DNA from: a gamma proteobacterium HdN1
Lineage (GTDB): Bacteria; Pseudomonadota; Gammaproteobacteria; Pseudomonadales; Ketobacteraceae
Assembly (NCBI GenBank): GCA_000198515.1
Contig: FP929140.1
Span: 2,392,527 to 2,456,526 of the forward strand
Reading direction: 5' to 3'
Length of the DNA: 64,000 bases
In this document: one piece after another, positions 1-9,388 of the stretch
Position numbering within the stretch: the first letter of the stretch is position 1
How the letters are laid out: each line of letters opens with the position of its first letter
Program-made: the position numbers and the translations under genes
Notes under the pieces: generated by a model
What the model saw: only the letters and a program-made list of their open reading frames with translations
Databases searched by the model: none
Told to the model about the DNA's origin: nothing

Positions 1-179
1 GTTCGAGGCACCCTTTCGGGCGATGCTCTTAGTCGTGAGTGTTGTGATTCGTTTTGAGTGTCGTTTTGAATGCGTCGTTTTGAGTGTTGCGATTGTTCGC
101 AAAACTCGATAGGCTGGCGTCGTTTAACCTCACGGTTCTCGCTATTCGTTGTACTAAATTCAAGAGGAATTATCGGCAA

Positions 180-1154
180 ATGATACGTTTTCTGGCAGTT
201 TTCGCAGTTGCGCTGGCCTTAGTGTTTTCGACCACGCCGGCCGAAGCGCGCAAATTTGGCGGCAGCCGCAGCTTTGGTAAAACCTACCAGACTGCACCTC
301 GTGCGCCGGCAAATAACCCATCGTCTACGCAAGGTTCGCAGGGTGCAGCGCAACAGCAAAATCTTGCGCAGCGGCAACAAGCGGCGCCAAATGCTGCGGC
401 GTCCGTGGGCAAAAAAGGCATGATGGCCGGCCTTCTGGGCGGTTTGCTGGCAGGTGGTTTGCTGGGCGCAATGCTTGGGCACGGTTTCCAAGGGCTTCAG
501 TTCCTCGATATCCTGATTTTTGCGCTACTTGGCTTTGTAATCTTCAAACTTTTGCGTCGTCGCCAACAGCAGCGCGCAACACCCGCAATGGCGGGGGCCG
601 GTGGCGGGCGTTTTGACGTTCCCGAACCTGCAAATGCGCCGCAGGAGCGCCGTACCTTCGATTTGGGCAACCCTGACGAGAAAGTAGGTGCAGCGGCAGC
701 CAGTGCGCCAGCCTTTAGCCCAAGCGCGGCAGCGGCAACCGATACCTTGGGTTGGGGGAACGAAACTTCGGTTCCGTTCAATCTGCCCGCGGGCTTTGAT
801 ATGAACAGCTTCCTAACCGGCGCGCGCGAACACTACCGCACCATTCAAGAAGCTTGGAACAAAGGCAATCTAGAAACCCTGCGCGAATATCTGGCGCCTG
901 AGCTGTTTGATGCGCTTTCTGCAGAACGCGCGACCCTCAAAGGCGAGCAGCACACCGAGGTGATGTTCGTAGATGCTGAACTGGTGCGCGCTGATCAGAA
1001 CGCCACGCTTGCAGAAGTCAGCCTACGCTTTTCGGGTCGCTATCGCGATCAAACCGAAGGCGTGGAAGATGCTATCACTGACGTGTGGCACTTGGAGCGC
1101 GACCTGAGCAAGCCAGATCAGCCGTGGCTGATTGTCGGCATCGAGGAAGTCTAG
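180..1154 (+). CDS. Tim44-like domain membrane protein
   Basis: The ATG at 180 is preferred over an upstream in-frame start at 84 because it follows an AGAGGAAT ribosome site and opens a clear signal peptide (residues 1-23, ending TTPAEA). A Q/A-rich linker follows, then a Gly/Leu-rich segment (about 80-100) and a hydrophobic segment (about 108-124) ending in LLRRRQQ. The C-terminal 115 residues, from about GFDMNSFL, have the pattern of the Tim44-like fold (alpha+beta, NTF2-like) found in exported bacterial proteins. In mitochondria this fold supports protein import; in bacteria the role is unclear. The next gene starts 3 bases after the stop, so the two are probably co-transcribed. 324 aa. 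Confidence 0.8.
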   Translation: MIRFLAVFAVALALVFSTTPAEARKFGGSRSFGKTYQTAPRAPANNPSSTQGSQGAAQQQNLAQRQQAAPNAAASVGKKGMMAGLLGGLLAGGLLGAMLGHGFQGLQFLDILIFALLGFVIFKLLRRRQQQRATPAMAGAGGGRFDVPEPANAPQERRTFDLGNPDEKVGAAAASAPAFSPSAAAATDTLGWGNETSVPFNLPAGFDMNSFLTGAREHYRTIQEAWNKGNLETLREYLAPELFDALSAERATLKGEQHTEVMFVDAELVRADQNATLAEVSLRFSGRYRDQTEGVEDAITDVWHLERDLSKPDQPWLIVGIEEV

Positions 1155-1157
1155 CGC

Positions 1158-2375
1158 TTGGTAAACCCCTTGCCTTTGAACCCAGCGGCCAAGCCGCTGG
1201 ATGGCCTAAAAGTGATCGAGCTCGGCACGTTGATCGCCGGGCCTTTCGCAAGCCGCTTGATGGCAGAGTTTGGCGCCGACGTAATCAAAATCGAGTCGCC
1301 CAACGGCGGCGACCCGTTGCGCAAGTGGCGCAAACTCTACGAAGGCACGTCCCTCTGGTGGTATGTGCAATCGCGCAACAAAAAATCCCTCACCCTCAAC
1401 CTAAAACACCCACAGGCACAAGAAATCTTTCGCAAGCTCATCGCGGAAGCCGATGTACTGGTCGAAAATTTTCGCCCCGGCGTGCTCGAAAAGTTGGGCC
1501 TAGGCTGGGATGCGCTACACGCGCTAAACCCACGTCTTGTAATGGTGCGGCTGTCTGGTTTTGGCCAAACCGGCCCCATGAAAGATCAGCCGGGCTTTGG
1601 CGCGGTGGGCGAATCCATGGGTGGCTTACGTTTCATTACCGGCTACGAAGATCGTCCGCCAGTACGAACCGGAATCTCCATCGGCGATTCCATTGCCGCG
1701 CTTTGGGGTGTAATCGGCGCGATGATGGCGCTGCGCCACCGTGACGTGAACGGCGGCCAAGGCCAAATGGTGGATGTCGCACTCTATGAAGGGGTCTTTG
1801 CCATGATGGAAAGCATGGTGCCCGAGTTCGACGTGTTCGGTTTTATCCGCGAACGCACGGGCAACATCATGCCCGGTATTACGCCTTCTTCCATTCACAC
1901 CACTCAAGATGGCCGCCACGTACAGATTGGCGCAAATGGCGATGCGATCTTTGCGCGCTTTATGCGGATCATTGGGCGTGACGACCTTGCGAATGATCCT
2001 ACGCTTTCTGACAACGCAGGCCGCGACCTGCGCCGCGACGAGTTGTACGGCATTATTGATCGTTGGGTCGCCAGCCATCCGTTGAGCGATGTATTGGCGG
2101 CGCTGGAACAGGCCGAGGTGCCAGCCAGCCGGATTTTTTCGATCGAAGATATGATGCGCGATCCGCAATTTCTTGCCCGCGAAATGTTTGTGCGCTCTAA
2201 GTTACCGGATGGCCGGGAATTCCAAGCGCCGGGCATTGTTCCGAAGCTTTCTGCAACGCCGGGCAAGGTGGAATGGCGCGGGCCGGAGCTTGGCGAGCAC
2301 AATGTCTCAATCCTGCAGGCGCTTGGCTATAGCGCTGATCAAGTGGCGAAATTTCGAACAAGCGGCGCAATTTGA
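1158..2375 (+). CDS. CaiB/BaiF (class III) CoA-transferase
   Basis: A 405-residue protein with the full family III CoA-transferase pattern: LDGLKVIELGTLIAGPFA at the N-terminus, GADVIKIESP, NKKSLTLNLKHP, the LVENFRPGVLEKLGLG block, and LSGFGQTGP. In GISIGDSIAAL, Asp177 lines up with the catalytic aspartate that forms the acyl anhydride in this family. These enzymes move CoA between carboxylic acids, and the substrate cannot be read from sequence. The start is TTG at 1158, three bases after the preceding stop, with no strong ribosome site of its own, which suggests translational coupling. The cytosolic location follows from the lack of any signal. Confidence 0.9.
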   Translation: MVNPLPLNPAAKPLDGLKVIELGTLIAGPFASRLMAEFGADVIKIESPNGGDPLRKWRKLYEGTSLWWYVQSRNKKSLTLNLKHPQAQEIFRKLIAEADVLVENFRPGVLEKLGLGWDALHALNPRLVMVRLSGFGQTGPMKDQPGFGAVGESMGGLRFITGYEDRPPVRTGISIGDSIAALWGVIGAMMALRHRDVNGGQGQMVDVALYEGVFAMMESMVPEFDVFGFIRERTGNIMPGITPSSIHTTQDGRHVQIGANGDAIFARFMRIIGRDDLANDPTLSDNAGRDLRRDELYGIIDRWVASHPLSDVLAALEQAEVPASRIFSIEDMMRDPQFLAREMFVRSKLPDGREFQAPGIVPKLSATPGKVEWRGPELGEHNVSILQALGYSADQVAKFRTSGAI

Positions 2376-2441
2376 GGGTTTGATACTTGTTTGCCGAAGC
2401 AAACCGTCTGCTTTTAATTGATTTTGGAACCAAGTGAATCA

Positions 2442-2468
2442 TTAGCACTCTAATCCGCAATCTGCTAA
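2442..2468 (+). promoter_or_regulatory. CIRCE-like HrcA operator upstream of rpoH
   Basis: TTAGCACTC at 2442-2450, exactly 9 bases, then ATCTGCTAA at 2460-2468. The left arm is a perfect match to the CIRCE consensus arm. The right arm matches GAGTGCTAA at 6 of 9 positions, all in its distal part. Spacing matches CIRCE exactly. A TATTAT hexamer (2475-2480) just downstream is a possible -10. The site lies 81 bases before the rpoH start. Confidence 0.55.
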
Positions 2469-2549
2469 ACGTGCTATTATTTGAGTAATGCGCCAGATGC
2501 GCAAAAAGCGATCAAGGGCGCGAAACCGAACACCCGGAGGTTATCTATC

Positions 2550-3407
2550 ATGAGTAAAGCTCTCGCACCTGCATTTGTGGCTGTGCCAGGCGCCGACCTC
2601 AACCGCTACCTCTCTGCTGTCAACAGCGTTGCGATTTTGAGTGCTGATGAAGAGAGAGCTCTTGCTGAACGCTACTATTACAACGAAGACGTCGATGCCG
2701 CTCGGCAACTGGTTTTGGCGCACCTGCGCTTTGTGGTGCACGTTGCGCGTGGCTACAACGGTTATGGCTTGCAGCTTTCTGATTTAGTGCAAGAAGGTAA
2801 TGTGGGTTTGATGAAAGCGGTCAAGCGTTTCGACCCTACCATGGGTGTGCGCTTGGTTTCGTTTGCCGTTCACTGGATCAAGGCAGAAATCCATGAGTTT
2901 ATTCTGCGCAACTGGCGGATCGTAAAGATTGCCACCACGAAGTCGCAGCGTAAGCTGTTCTTTAACCTGCGTTCGCACAAAAGACGCTTGGGCGTACTGA
3001 GTGGTGACGAAGTCAACATGATTGCTACCGAGTTGAACGTAAGCCCAGAAGATGTGCGCGAGATGGAAGGCCGCCTTGCCGCGCATGATACGGCCTTCGA
3101 TGCGCCGGTAGATGCGGACGACGAGAGCGCGAGCCAAGCTCCGGTATACTACCTAGAAGACGCTTCGATGGACCCCGCGCACCAACTGGAAGATGCGCAG
3201 TGGACGGACAACACTACCGATCGCCTGCAGTTGGCCATGAACTCGCTGGATGAGCGTAGCCGCGACATCCTGCAGCAGCGCTGGTTTAACGACGACAAGG
3301 CCACGTTGCACGATTTGGCCGCGCAATACAGCGTCTCTGCAGAGCGGATTCGTCAACTTGAAGCGAACGCAATGAAAAAAATCAAGCTCGCGATGTTGGA
3401 GGCTTGA
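2550..3407 (+). CDS. rpoH: RNA polymerase heat-shock sigma factor sigma-32
   Basis: A 285-residue group 3 sigma-70 family protein that directs RNA polymerase to heat-shock promoters. Region 2 holds [20 protein letters not shown], the core-binding [19 protein letters not shown], and [20 protein letters not shown]. The RpoH box region is recognisable as [13 protein letters not shown]. The C-terminal region 4 helix-turn-helix is [23 protein letters not shown]. The ATG at 2550 follows a strong CGGAGG site, so the longer in-frame extension to 2481 is rejected. A CIRCE-like operator lies in the leader and a strong terminator follows at 3504. In Pseudomonas-like genomes rpoH follows ftsX; here it is about 37 kb from ftsX. 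Confidence 0.96.
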   Translation: MSKALAPAFVAVPGADLNRYLSAVNSVAILSADEERALAERYYYNEDVDAARQLVLAHLRFVVHVARGYNGYGLQLSDLVQEGNVGLMKAVKRFDPTMGVRLVSFAVHWIKAEIHEFILRNWRIVKIATTKSQRKLFFNLRSHKRRLGVLSGDEVNMIATELNVSPEDVREMEGRLAAHDTAFDAPVDADDESASQAPVYYLEDASMDPAHQLEDAQWTDNTTDRLQLAMNSLDERSRDILQQRWFNDDKATLHDLAAQYSVSAERIRQLEANAMKKIKLAMLEA

Positions 3408-3503
3408 GCTTGTTCTGGCACTGGTCTTAACGTCTAAGCTAAAACCTAGCGTTGAAGCTAAAGTCTGAAGTCTAAGTAAAACATAGTGTCTCATGACAAT
3501 TGG

Positions 3504-3535
3504 AACGCCGGGGAGTCTACTCTCCGGCGTTTTGT
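3504..3535 (+). terminator. Rho-independent terminator after rpoH
   Basis: AACGCCGGGGAG and CTCTCCGGCGTT form a 12-bp stem with one mismatch and a TCTA loop, followed by TTTGTTTT. It ends the rpoH transcript about 100 bases past the stop codon. Confidence 0.85.
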
Positions 3536-3574
3536 TTTATCATAGGCGCAGAAAAAAATTGTCAGGATGCCGTT

Positions 3575-6500
3575 TTGAAAAGAATAAAAAAAATCGCCGT
3601 AATTACCGCGATTGTGCTCGTAGTCTATGCGCTTATTGGCTTTGTTGTCCTTCCGCAAACCGCTCGCTTGTTGGCGAATCATTTTGCCAAAGACTACCTG
3701 AAGGTTCCCGCTCATCTAGATAGCGTGTCGCTAAACCCTTTTACGGGTGAATTGGCGCTGAAAGAGCTTGTCATAGGGGATGCCGCCGAGCCGCTGGCCC
3801 GCATTTCGCGGCTGATGGTAAATCTGCAGTTGGATAGCGCGTGGACGCGTAGCGTGCATCTTTCTGAGGTGGTTTTAGAGGGAGCTGAAGTGCGCGCAGA
3901 GATGGCAAAGGATGGCAAACTCAACCTAGTTGAGATGCTCAATTTGCCCGCCAAAGACCCCGCTGAAGAAACCCCAGAGGCGGATGCCAAGGAAGAGGCT
4001 GGGTTGTTTCCGATTCGTATCGACGAAACACGTCTGCAGCTTGCTGCAAAATGGACGGATCAGCGTCATACGCCCGCTACGCAACTTGCGGTGAATGATT
4101 TGCAGATCAGCGCACAACAGCTTAGCACGCGGCCTGATGAGCGCGGTCAATGGTCGATCCAGCTGGATGCAGGCAAGGCCGGCAAGCTGGCCGCATCGGG
4201 TAAGGTGTTGGTCGCATCGATGCAGGTAGATGGCAAGATTGATTTGCTGGATAGCGTGCTGCCGACTTTCTGGCCGTATGCGCCGGCTCACTTCCCAATT
4301 GCGCTGGCGGATGGCACGCTTTCGGTAGGTACTGAGTTTCGGGTGGATGCATCCAAAGGGTTGCAAGTAAATCTGGATAACGCATGGCTTAAGCTGAATG
4401 CATTGCAAGTAGTAGAAACCGCATCGGCAGATGCAGCGGTACAGGCAGACGCAGCGGCAGAAAATAGCGCGGCGCGGGCTACGCTTTTGGCGTTTAACGC
4501 GCTGGAAGTTGATAAGGTAAGTTTAGACTTAGCAAATCAAGAAATTGTGGTCGGTTCTGTGCGGTTAGACGGCGTTAACGCGCCGATCGTGCGCGAATCT
4601 GATGGACGAATGCAGCTGGAGCGCCTGCTTGCGTCGATCAGTGGTGCGGCTGCAGAAACCAAACCAACTGGCGCAACACCCACAGCGACGATGCCCGCTG
4701 ATGCAGCACCAGAGCCCGCCGGCGCGGTGTCGGAGCCCACGGGCGCAGCGCCAGAGCCCAGCAGCACAACGCCAGAACCCAGCAGCACAGCGCCAGAGCC
4801 CACGGGCGCAGCATCGGAGATCGTTGCATCCAATGCGAGCGCACCTACTCCGCCCCCTAGTGAAGACACGAAATCCAAACCTTGGCACATCGTCGTGCCC
4901 GATCTTAAATTGCAAAATACAGCGATCAGCTTCACCGACCAGTCTGTCAAACCGCTTCAGACTCTTCGCATTGAAGCGTTACAGCTCGGCGTACAGTCTT
5001 TCGATAGCACCCTCAAAGAAGCCGTTACGCTGGATCTTGCGGCGAATATAGGTGATCAAGGCAAGCTGCATCTTGCCGGTAGCGTTCACCTCGATCCGAT
5101 CAGTGCGAAACTTCAGCTGGATACCCAGCACCTTGATCTGAGCGTGCTGCAACCTTATCTCACGCCGTTTGTTCGTATTGAGCTAAGAAGCGGCGCGCTG
5201 GAAACTGGGTTAAAGGCAGAGCTAGCTTCTTTGGAGCCATTACGCTTCGAGGTGAGTGGCGACGTTGCCGTCGATAATTTGCATACGCTCGACACGATCA
5301 AGCGGCGCGATTTGCTGAAGTGGCAGCAATTGCGTATTTCCGGCATTCAATATCACCACGGCGAGAGCTTGATGGTCGATGGAGTCAAGCTTCAAGACCC
5401 CTATGCTCGTTTTGTCATTAACGACGATCGCACCACCAATATTCGCGACTTAATGGTGGAGCCGCCGGCGCCGAAAGCTGCTGAAACAAAGACTGAGCCA
5501 CCTGCGAGTACTGCGAAAAAGAGCCAGCCGTTGCCGATCCATATTCGCGTCGGTAAGGTGGAGATCTCAAATGGCTCCGCGAATTTTGCCGATTTGAGCC
5601 TTACGCCTTCGTTTTCTACCGCCATCGGCCAGCTGGATGGACAGGTTAGTACGATGGACAGCGCGACCAAAACGCCAGCCTTGGTAGACATCAAAGGTAA
5701 GGTCGATCGTTACGCGCCGGTCAGCATCAAGGGTTCGCTTACGCCATTTGATCCTACTGAGCGCCTAGACATTACGGCGGGGTTTCATCGCATGGAGCTG
5801 ACCACGCTGACGCCGTATTCGGGCAAGTTTGCAGGCTATCGGTTACGCAAAGGCCGACTTGATCTCGACGTGCATTACAAAATCGTACAAGGCATGCTTA
5901 CTGCAGAAAATAAAGTGGTGCTGAAAGATTTGCAGCTGGGTGAAAAGGTAGAAAGCCCGGACGCTATGGACTTACCGATTCGTCTTGCCATCGCTTTGTT
6001 GAAAGACCCGAAAGGTAACATCAAGATTGAGCTGCCAATTCAAGGGGACATCAACAACCCAAGCTTTAGCGTTGGCCCAGTGCTCTGGAAAACGCTGCGG
6101 AATTTGATCGCACGCGCCGTTACGTCGCCCTTTAGCGTGATTGGTGGCTTGGCGAAAGGCGACGGCAGCGAGAATCTGGATAGCATTGCGTTTGCGGCAG
6201 GTAGTACAGATTTGGATGTGGCCGCCACGGAAAAACTGAAAGTGGTCGCAACGGGCCTGAAAGACCGTTCCGAGCTTGTGCTTGAAGTGGAAGGCGCGAG
6301 TGCAGCCAGTGTCGATACTCTTGCGCTAGGGGAGCGTGTGCTTGCCGATGAGATTCAGAAAGTTTATCTGCAAAAGCTTTACGACGAAACCAAAAAGACA
6401 CCAGCAAACGCCGACAATATTCAGGTTCCTGCAAAGGTGCGTGCGGAATTGCTTACGCAGCTCTATGAACAGCGTGTAGCGCAGCCTGAGCCTGAAGAAT

Positions 6501-6760
6501 GGCGCTCACTCTCCAAAGAGCAGCGCTTGCTGGCGATGGAAAAGGCGGTTTCTGAAAAATTAGGCGGCAGTGAAAAACGCCTGCACTCACTGGCGCGTCA
6601 GCGTGCTGCGGCCATTAAGGAATGGTTGGTAGAAACGGCCGGTCTAAGTGATAAACGCATCTACCTTTTGAATTCGCAGTTAAAAGAACTCAAAGCAGGA
6701 GAAACGCTTTCCTCTACGCTGTTTTTGAATGTGGACGAGAAAGCTACGAAAGCGAAATAG
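3575..6760 (+). CDS. DUF748 / AsmA-like envelope protein with C-terminal OmpA-like region
   Basis: About 1061 residues. The likely start is TTG at 3575 behind AGGA; a longer reading frame from 3500 would run through the rpoH terminator. The N-terminus (LKRIKKIAVI...) is a single membrane anchor. The body is typical of DUF748 proteins, relatives of AsmA/TamB-type bridge proteins, with repeated beta-rich segments such as LDSVSLNPFTGELALKELVI and VPDLKLQNTAISFTDQSV. The last part, from about LDSIAFAAGSTDLD, resembles an OmpA-like peptidoglycan-binding fold. Two low-complexity inserts interrupt it; the one near 4680-4830 is a PEP-rich run of imperfect 27-base repeats (PEPTGAA / PEPSSTT). Role by family: periplasm-spanning envelope function. 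The exact substrate is unknown. Confidence 0.82.
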   Translation: MKRIKKIAVITAIVLVVYALIGFVVLPQTARLLANHFAKDYLKVPAHLDSVSLNPFTGELALKELVIGDAAEPLARISRLMVNLQLDSAWTRSVHLSEVVLEGAEVRAEMAKDGKLNLVEMLNLPAKDPAEETPEADAKEEAGLFPIRIDETRLQLAAKWTDQRHTPATQLAVNDLQISAQQLSTRPDERGQWSIQLDAGKAGKLAASGKVLVASMQVDGKIDLLDSVLPTFWPYAPAHFPIALADGTLSVGTEFRVDASKGLQVNLDNAWLKLNALQVVETASADAAVQADAAAENSAARATLLAFNALEVDKVSLDLANQEIVVGSVRLDGVNAPIVRESDGRMQLERLLASISGAAAETKPTGATPTATMPADAAPEPAGAVSEPTGAAPEPSSTTPEPSSTAPEPTGAASEIVASNASAPTPPPSEDTKSKPWHIVVPDLKLQNTAISFTDQSVKPLQTLRIEALQLGVQSFDSTLKEAVTLDLAANIGDQGKLHLAGSVHLDPISAKLQLDTQHLDLSVLQPYLTPFVRIELRSGALETGLKAELASLEPLRFEVSGDVAVDNLHTLDTIKRRDLLKWQQLRISGIQYHHGESLMVDGVKLQDPYARFVINDDRTTNIRDLMVEPPAPKAAETKTEPPASTAKKSQPLPIHIRVGKVEISNGSANFADLSLTPSFSTAIGQLDGQVSTMDSATKTPALVDIKGKVDRYAPVSIKGSLTPFDPTERLDITAGFHRMELTTLTPYSGKFAGYRLRKGRLDLDVHYKIVQGMLTAENKVVLKDLQLGEKVESPDAMDLPIRLAIALLKDPKGNIKIELPIQGDINNPSFSVGPVLWKTLRNLIARAVTSPFSVIGGLAKGDGSENLDSIAFAAGSTDLDVAATEKLKVVATGLKDRSELVLEVEGASAASVDTLALGERVLADEIQKVYLQKLYDETKKTPANADNIQVPAKVRAELLTQLYEQRVAQPEPEEWRSLSKEQRLLAMEKAVSEKLGGSEKRLHSLARQRAAAIKEWLVETAGLSDKRIYLLNSQLKELKAGETLSSTLFLNVDEKATKAK

Positions 6761-6799
6761 GCCCAAAGCGTTCATTATCGGCCGTGGGGGGAGAAAATC

Positions 6800-7564
6800 A
6801 TGTGTCTGATTCTTTTTGCGTGGCAGCGGCAGAAGGACTACCCGCTGATCGTTGCTGCGAATCGTGATGAATTTTACGCACGCCCCACCCAGCCGGCCGC
6901 ATTCTGGGAGGAGGCGCCGCAAATACTGGCGGGCCGTGATTTGCAGGCGGGCGGCACGTGGCTGGGGGTAACCCGTAGTGGACGATTTGCTGCGCTTACC
7001 AATGTGCGTGAGCCCGCAAATGCGTACCAAGGTTCGCTTTCGCGTGGAACCTTGGTCAGTGATTTTTTGTCGGGGAAGGATTCTGCCGTTAATTACGCGG
7101 ATTCGGTGCACGTGATCGGCAGTGCTTATGCGGGGTTTAATTTGCTGTTGAGTGATGGGGAAAAGTTGGTTTGGGTTTCCAATCGCGACGGCGATCCTCG
7201 AATTTTAACGTCGGGAGTCTATGGTGTATCCAATGCCTTGCTGGATACGCCCTGGCCAAAAGTGGCGGGTGGCAAAGCTGCAATCAGCGAGCGGCTGCCT
7301 TTGCATCAACCCGAGCAACAAACCGCTGGGCTGATTACCTTGCTGCAAGACGGTACCGTCGCGCCGGACGAGGAGTTACCCGATACCGGCGTGGGGCTGA
7401 TGATGGAACGGATTTTATCCCCCCGCTTTATTCGTACGTCGCAGTACGGCACTCGTGCAAGCACCGCGTTATTTATGGGCGATCAGGTCAGTTTTGCTGA
7501 ACAGGCCTACCATGCGAACGGCACGCTGGGTGACTGCAAGCAATTTCGGTTTTCGCGTGACTGA
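6800..7564 (+). CDS. NRDE family protein (TANGO2-like)
   Basis: A 254-residue protein starting MCLILFAW, with the family-defining Asn-Arg-Asp-Glu in [13 protein letters not shown] and the following blocks [24 protein letters not shown] and [16 protein letters not shown]. Cys2 directly after the initiator resembles the N-terminal nucleophile position seen in related Ntn-hydrolase folds. Eukaryotic TANGO2 is linked to heme and lipid handling; the bacterial function is not settled. GGGGGGAGAAAATC precedes the start. It lies 40 bases after the DUF748 gene and may share its transcript. Confidence 0.9.
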   Translation: MCLILFAWQRQKDYPLIVAANRDEFYARPTQPAAFWEEAPQILAGRDLQAGGTWLGVTRSGRFAALTNVREPANAYQGSLSRGTLVSDFLSGKDSAVNYADSVHVIGSAYAGFNLLLSDGEKLVWVSNRDGDPRILTSGVYGVSNALLDTPWPKVAGGKAAISERLPLHQPEQQTAGLITLLQDGTVAPDEELPDTGVGLMMERILSPRFIRTSQYGTRASTALFMGDQVSFAEQAYHANGTLGDCKQFRFSRD

Positions 7565-7651
7565 GTTTTGCGGGCTGAGAAATCTAGCTAAAAAAGATCG
7601 TGCCCAAGGAAAAACGCATGCCTTTAGAGAGGTTGACATCCTCCCAGCCCA

Positions 7652-9199
7652 CTACCCCACCTGCTCTTCAACCTCAAATCCCACAATATTCCGCGTATCC
7701 TTACTAAACTCCACCCCAATCAAATGCACCGGCCCATCGTTCCGATATTTCTCGGCGTAATTACGATCCCTAAGCTGCTGTAACGCGCGCCCTTCAGGCG
7801 CCAGCTCCACCACTTTGAATTCAAATAAATACACATGCCCTTCAAAGCATACCGTCATATCAATACGGCCGTGATTGGTGGCGTCTTCTAATTTGATATC
7901 CAATCCCAATGCGGCGAAGTGGCTGTAGAAAATGCTGGCCCAGTAGCCTTCATATTGTGCGATCGGGCTATTTCGGTACCAATCGTGCGGAATGGTCGCG
8001 AAAAAGGCGCGGAATAAATCGCGCATGGCGGGGATATTGTTGGACAGCAATATCTCGTACAGCCGGCTGATTTGAGGTTGTATAATCGCCAACCCACCAC
8101 ATAGTTCTCCCAGCAATCGGTCATGTAGGGCTGATTTCACTTCCATGTTTGGGAAACGCAAGGTGATGATGATACGCCCAGGAATAAATCGAGCATGATC
8201 AATCGTCACATAACCCGCCTGAAACATCAGCGCTTCTACGGGAATATTGTCTACGTCAAAGGTAGAAAGCAGAGCGTCTGACGTGATGGATTTGCCAAGT
8301 TCGGGGGTGAATTGATGGCGTTTAGCGAGCAGCTTAATTAAAAAACTAGGCGTTCCAGTTTCAAACCACCATGGGCGGAAGCTGCGATGATCAAAAAGTA
8401 AAAGTAAATCGAACGGATTGTAAACGGAATCGCCCAACCAATTGTAGCCGTTATACCAGCGCTTGATTTCGCTGCGATCCAAGCCTTCAAGCTCCGCTGC
8501 AAAAACGCGATCCACGTCCTGATCGGTATAGCCGCAAATTGTGCTATAACGAGCATCCAGCGTGATGTCTTGAAGGTTATTCAGTCCTGAAAACAAGCTC
8601 ACTTTGCTGAATTTGGAAACCCCAGTCAGAAAGGCAAAGCGAATATACGCATCGTTGTCTTTGATCACCGAATAAAGATCTTTGAGCGCCTCGCGCATGC
8701 CGAGGGCGATTTCGCGGTCTTCGATTCGGTCGAGAATGGGTTTGTCGTATTCGTCTACGAGTACCACGACCCGCTGGCCGGTTTGTTCGGCAAGCCGCTG
8801 AATCAGTGATACAAAACGCCCGCGAATGTCGGGAAATTGCGCGCTCCAGCCTTGCGCGTGTTCTAACAAGGTGAATTGCGTATGCAGACTTCGCCCTAAA
8901 TCTTCTACCGAAGCGAGCGATGCACCCCCAAAACTGATCCGAATTACCGGATACTTTACCGCCCAATCCCAGTGGTTTTCGGCATACAAGCCTTTGAACA
9001 AGGCTTCGTTGCCTTCGAACAGCTCTTTTAGCGTATCCAGAAACAGGCTTTTGCCAAAGCGGCGCGGGCGGGAGAGAAAGAAATACTTTCCCTGTTGAAC
9101 CAAGCGCAGCGCCAGTGGGGTTTTATCTACGTAATAACAATTATCCTCGCGAATCTCGCGCAGGGTTTGGATGCCGATGGGCAGGCGTTTGCGTTGCAT
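7652..9199 (-). CDS. AAA-ATPase-like / PD-(D/E)XK nuclease protein, copy 1
   Basis: A 515-residue protein of the family joining an AAA-ATPase-like domain (PF09820 type) to a C-terminal PD-(D/E)XK nuclease-like domain (PDDEXK_9 type). It starts MQRKRLPIGIQTLREI and has FLSRPRRFGKSLFLDTLKE as the P-loop-like segment (about residues 40-58), VVLVDEYDKPI as the Walker B-like strand, and GRIDMTV...YLFEFKV near the end as the nuclease D...ExK core. The start at 9199 matches the homologous start in copy 2; a start 33 bases upstream is also open. It is divergent from the first Rhs gene, and the pair with its intergenic region is duplicated at 14743-16565. Biochemical role unknown. Confidence 0.85.
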   Translation of the reverse strand: MQRKRLPIGIQTLREIREDNCYYVDKTPLALRLVQQGKYFFLSRPRRFGKSLFLDTLKELFEGNEALFKGLYAENHWDWAVKYPVIRISFGGASLASVEDLGRSLHTQFTLLEHAQGWSAQFPDIRGRFVSLIQRLAEQTGQRVVVLVDEYDKPILDRIEDREIALGMREALKDLYSVIKDNDAYIRFAFLTGVSKFSKVSLFSGLNNLQDITLDARYSTICGYTDQDVDRVFAAELEGLDRSEIKRWYNGYNWLGDSVYNPFDLLLLFDHRSFRPWWFETGTPSFLIKLLAKRHQFTPELGKSITSDALLSTFDVDNIPVEALMFQAGYVTIDHARFIPGRIIITLRFPNMEVKSALHDRLLGELCGGLAIIQPQISRLYEILLSNNIPAMRDLFRAFFATIPHDWYRNSPIAQYEGYWASIFYSHFAALGLDIKLEDATNHGRIDMTVCFEGHVYLFEFKVVELAPEGRALQQLRDRNYAEKYRNDGPVHLIGVEFSKDTRNIVGFEVEEQVG

Positions 9200-9388
9200 G
9201 GACGGGGCGGCCTCGTGAAGGGATCCCGGCATGGTAGCATAGATGGGGTGTGTTCGTGGTTTGTGGGGGCTTTGCGCGGCTGATGAGGTGCGCTTCTCAA
9301 GATTACATTTCGTAACAGACGGCCGTCTGCCAGCGATGTACCCTGCCTAAGCAACTGTCAGGAAGTAAAAATAAAAAACACCCCAAGG

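Noticed and set aside
3500-3574. Upstream start of the DUF748 gene at 3500
   Set aside because: It would translate the rpoH terminator stem and put 25 unrelated residues before the membrane anchor.
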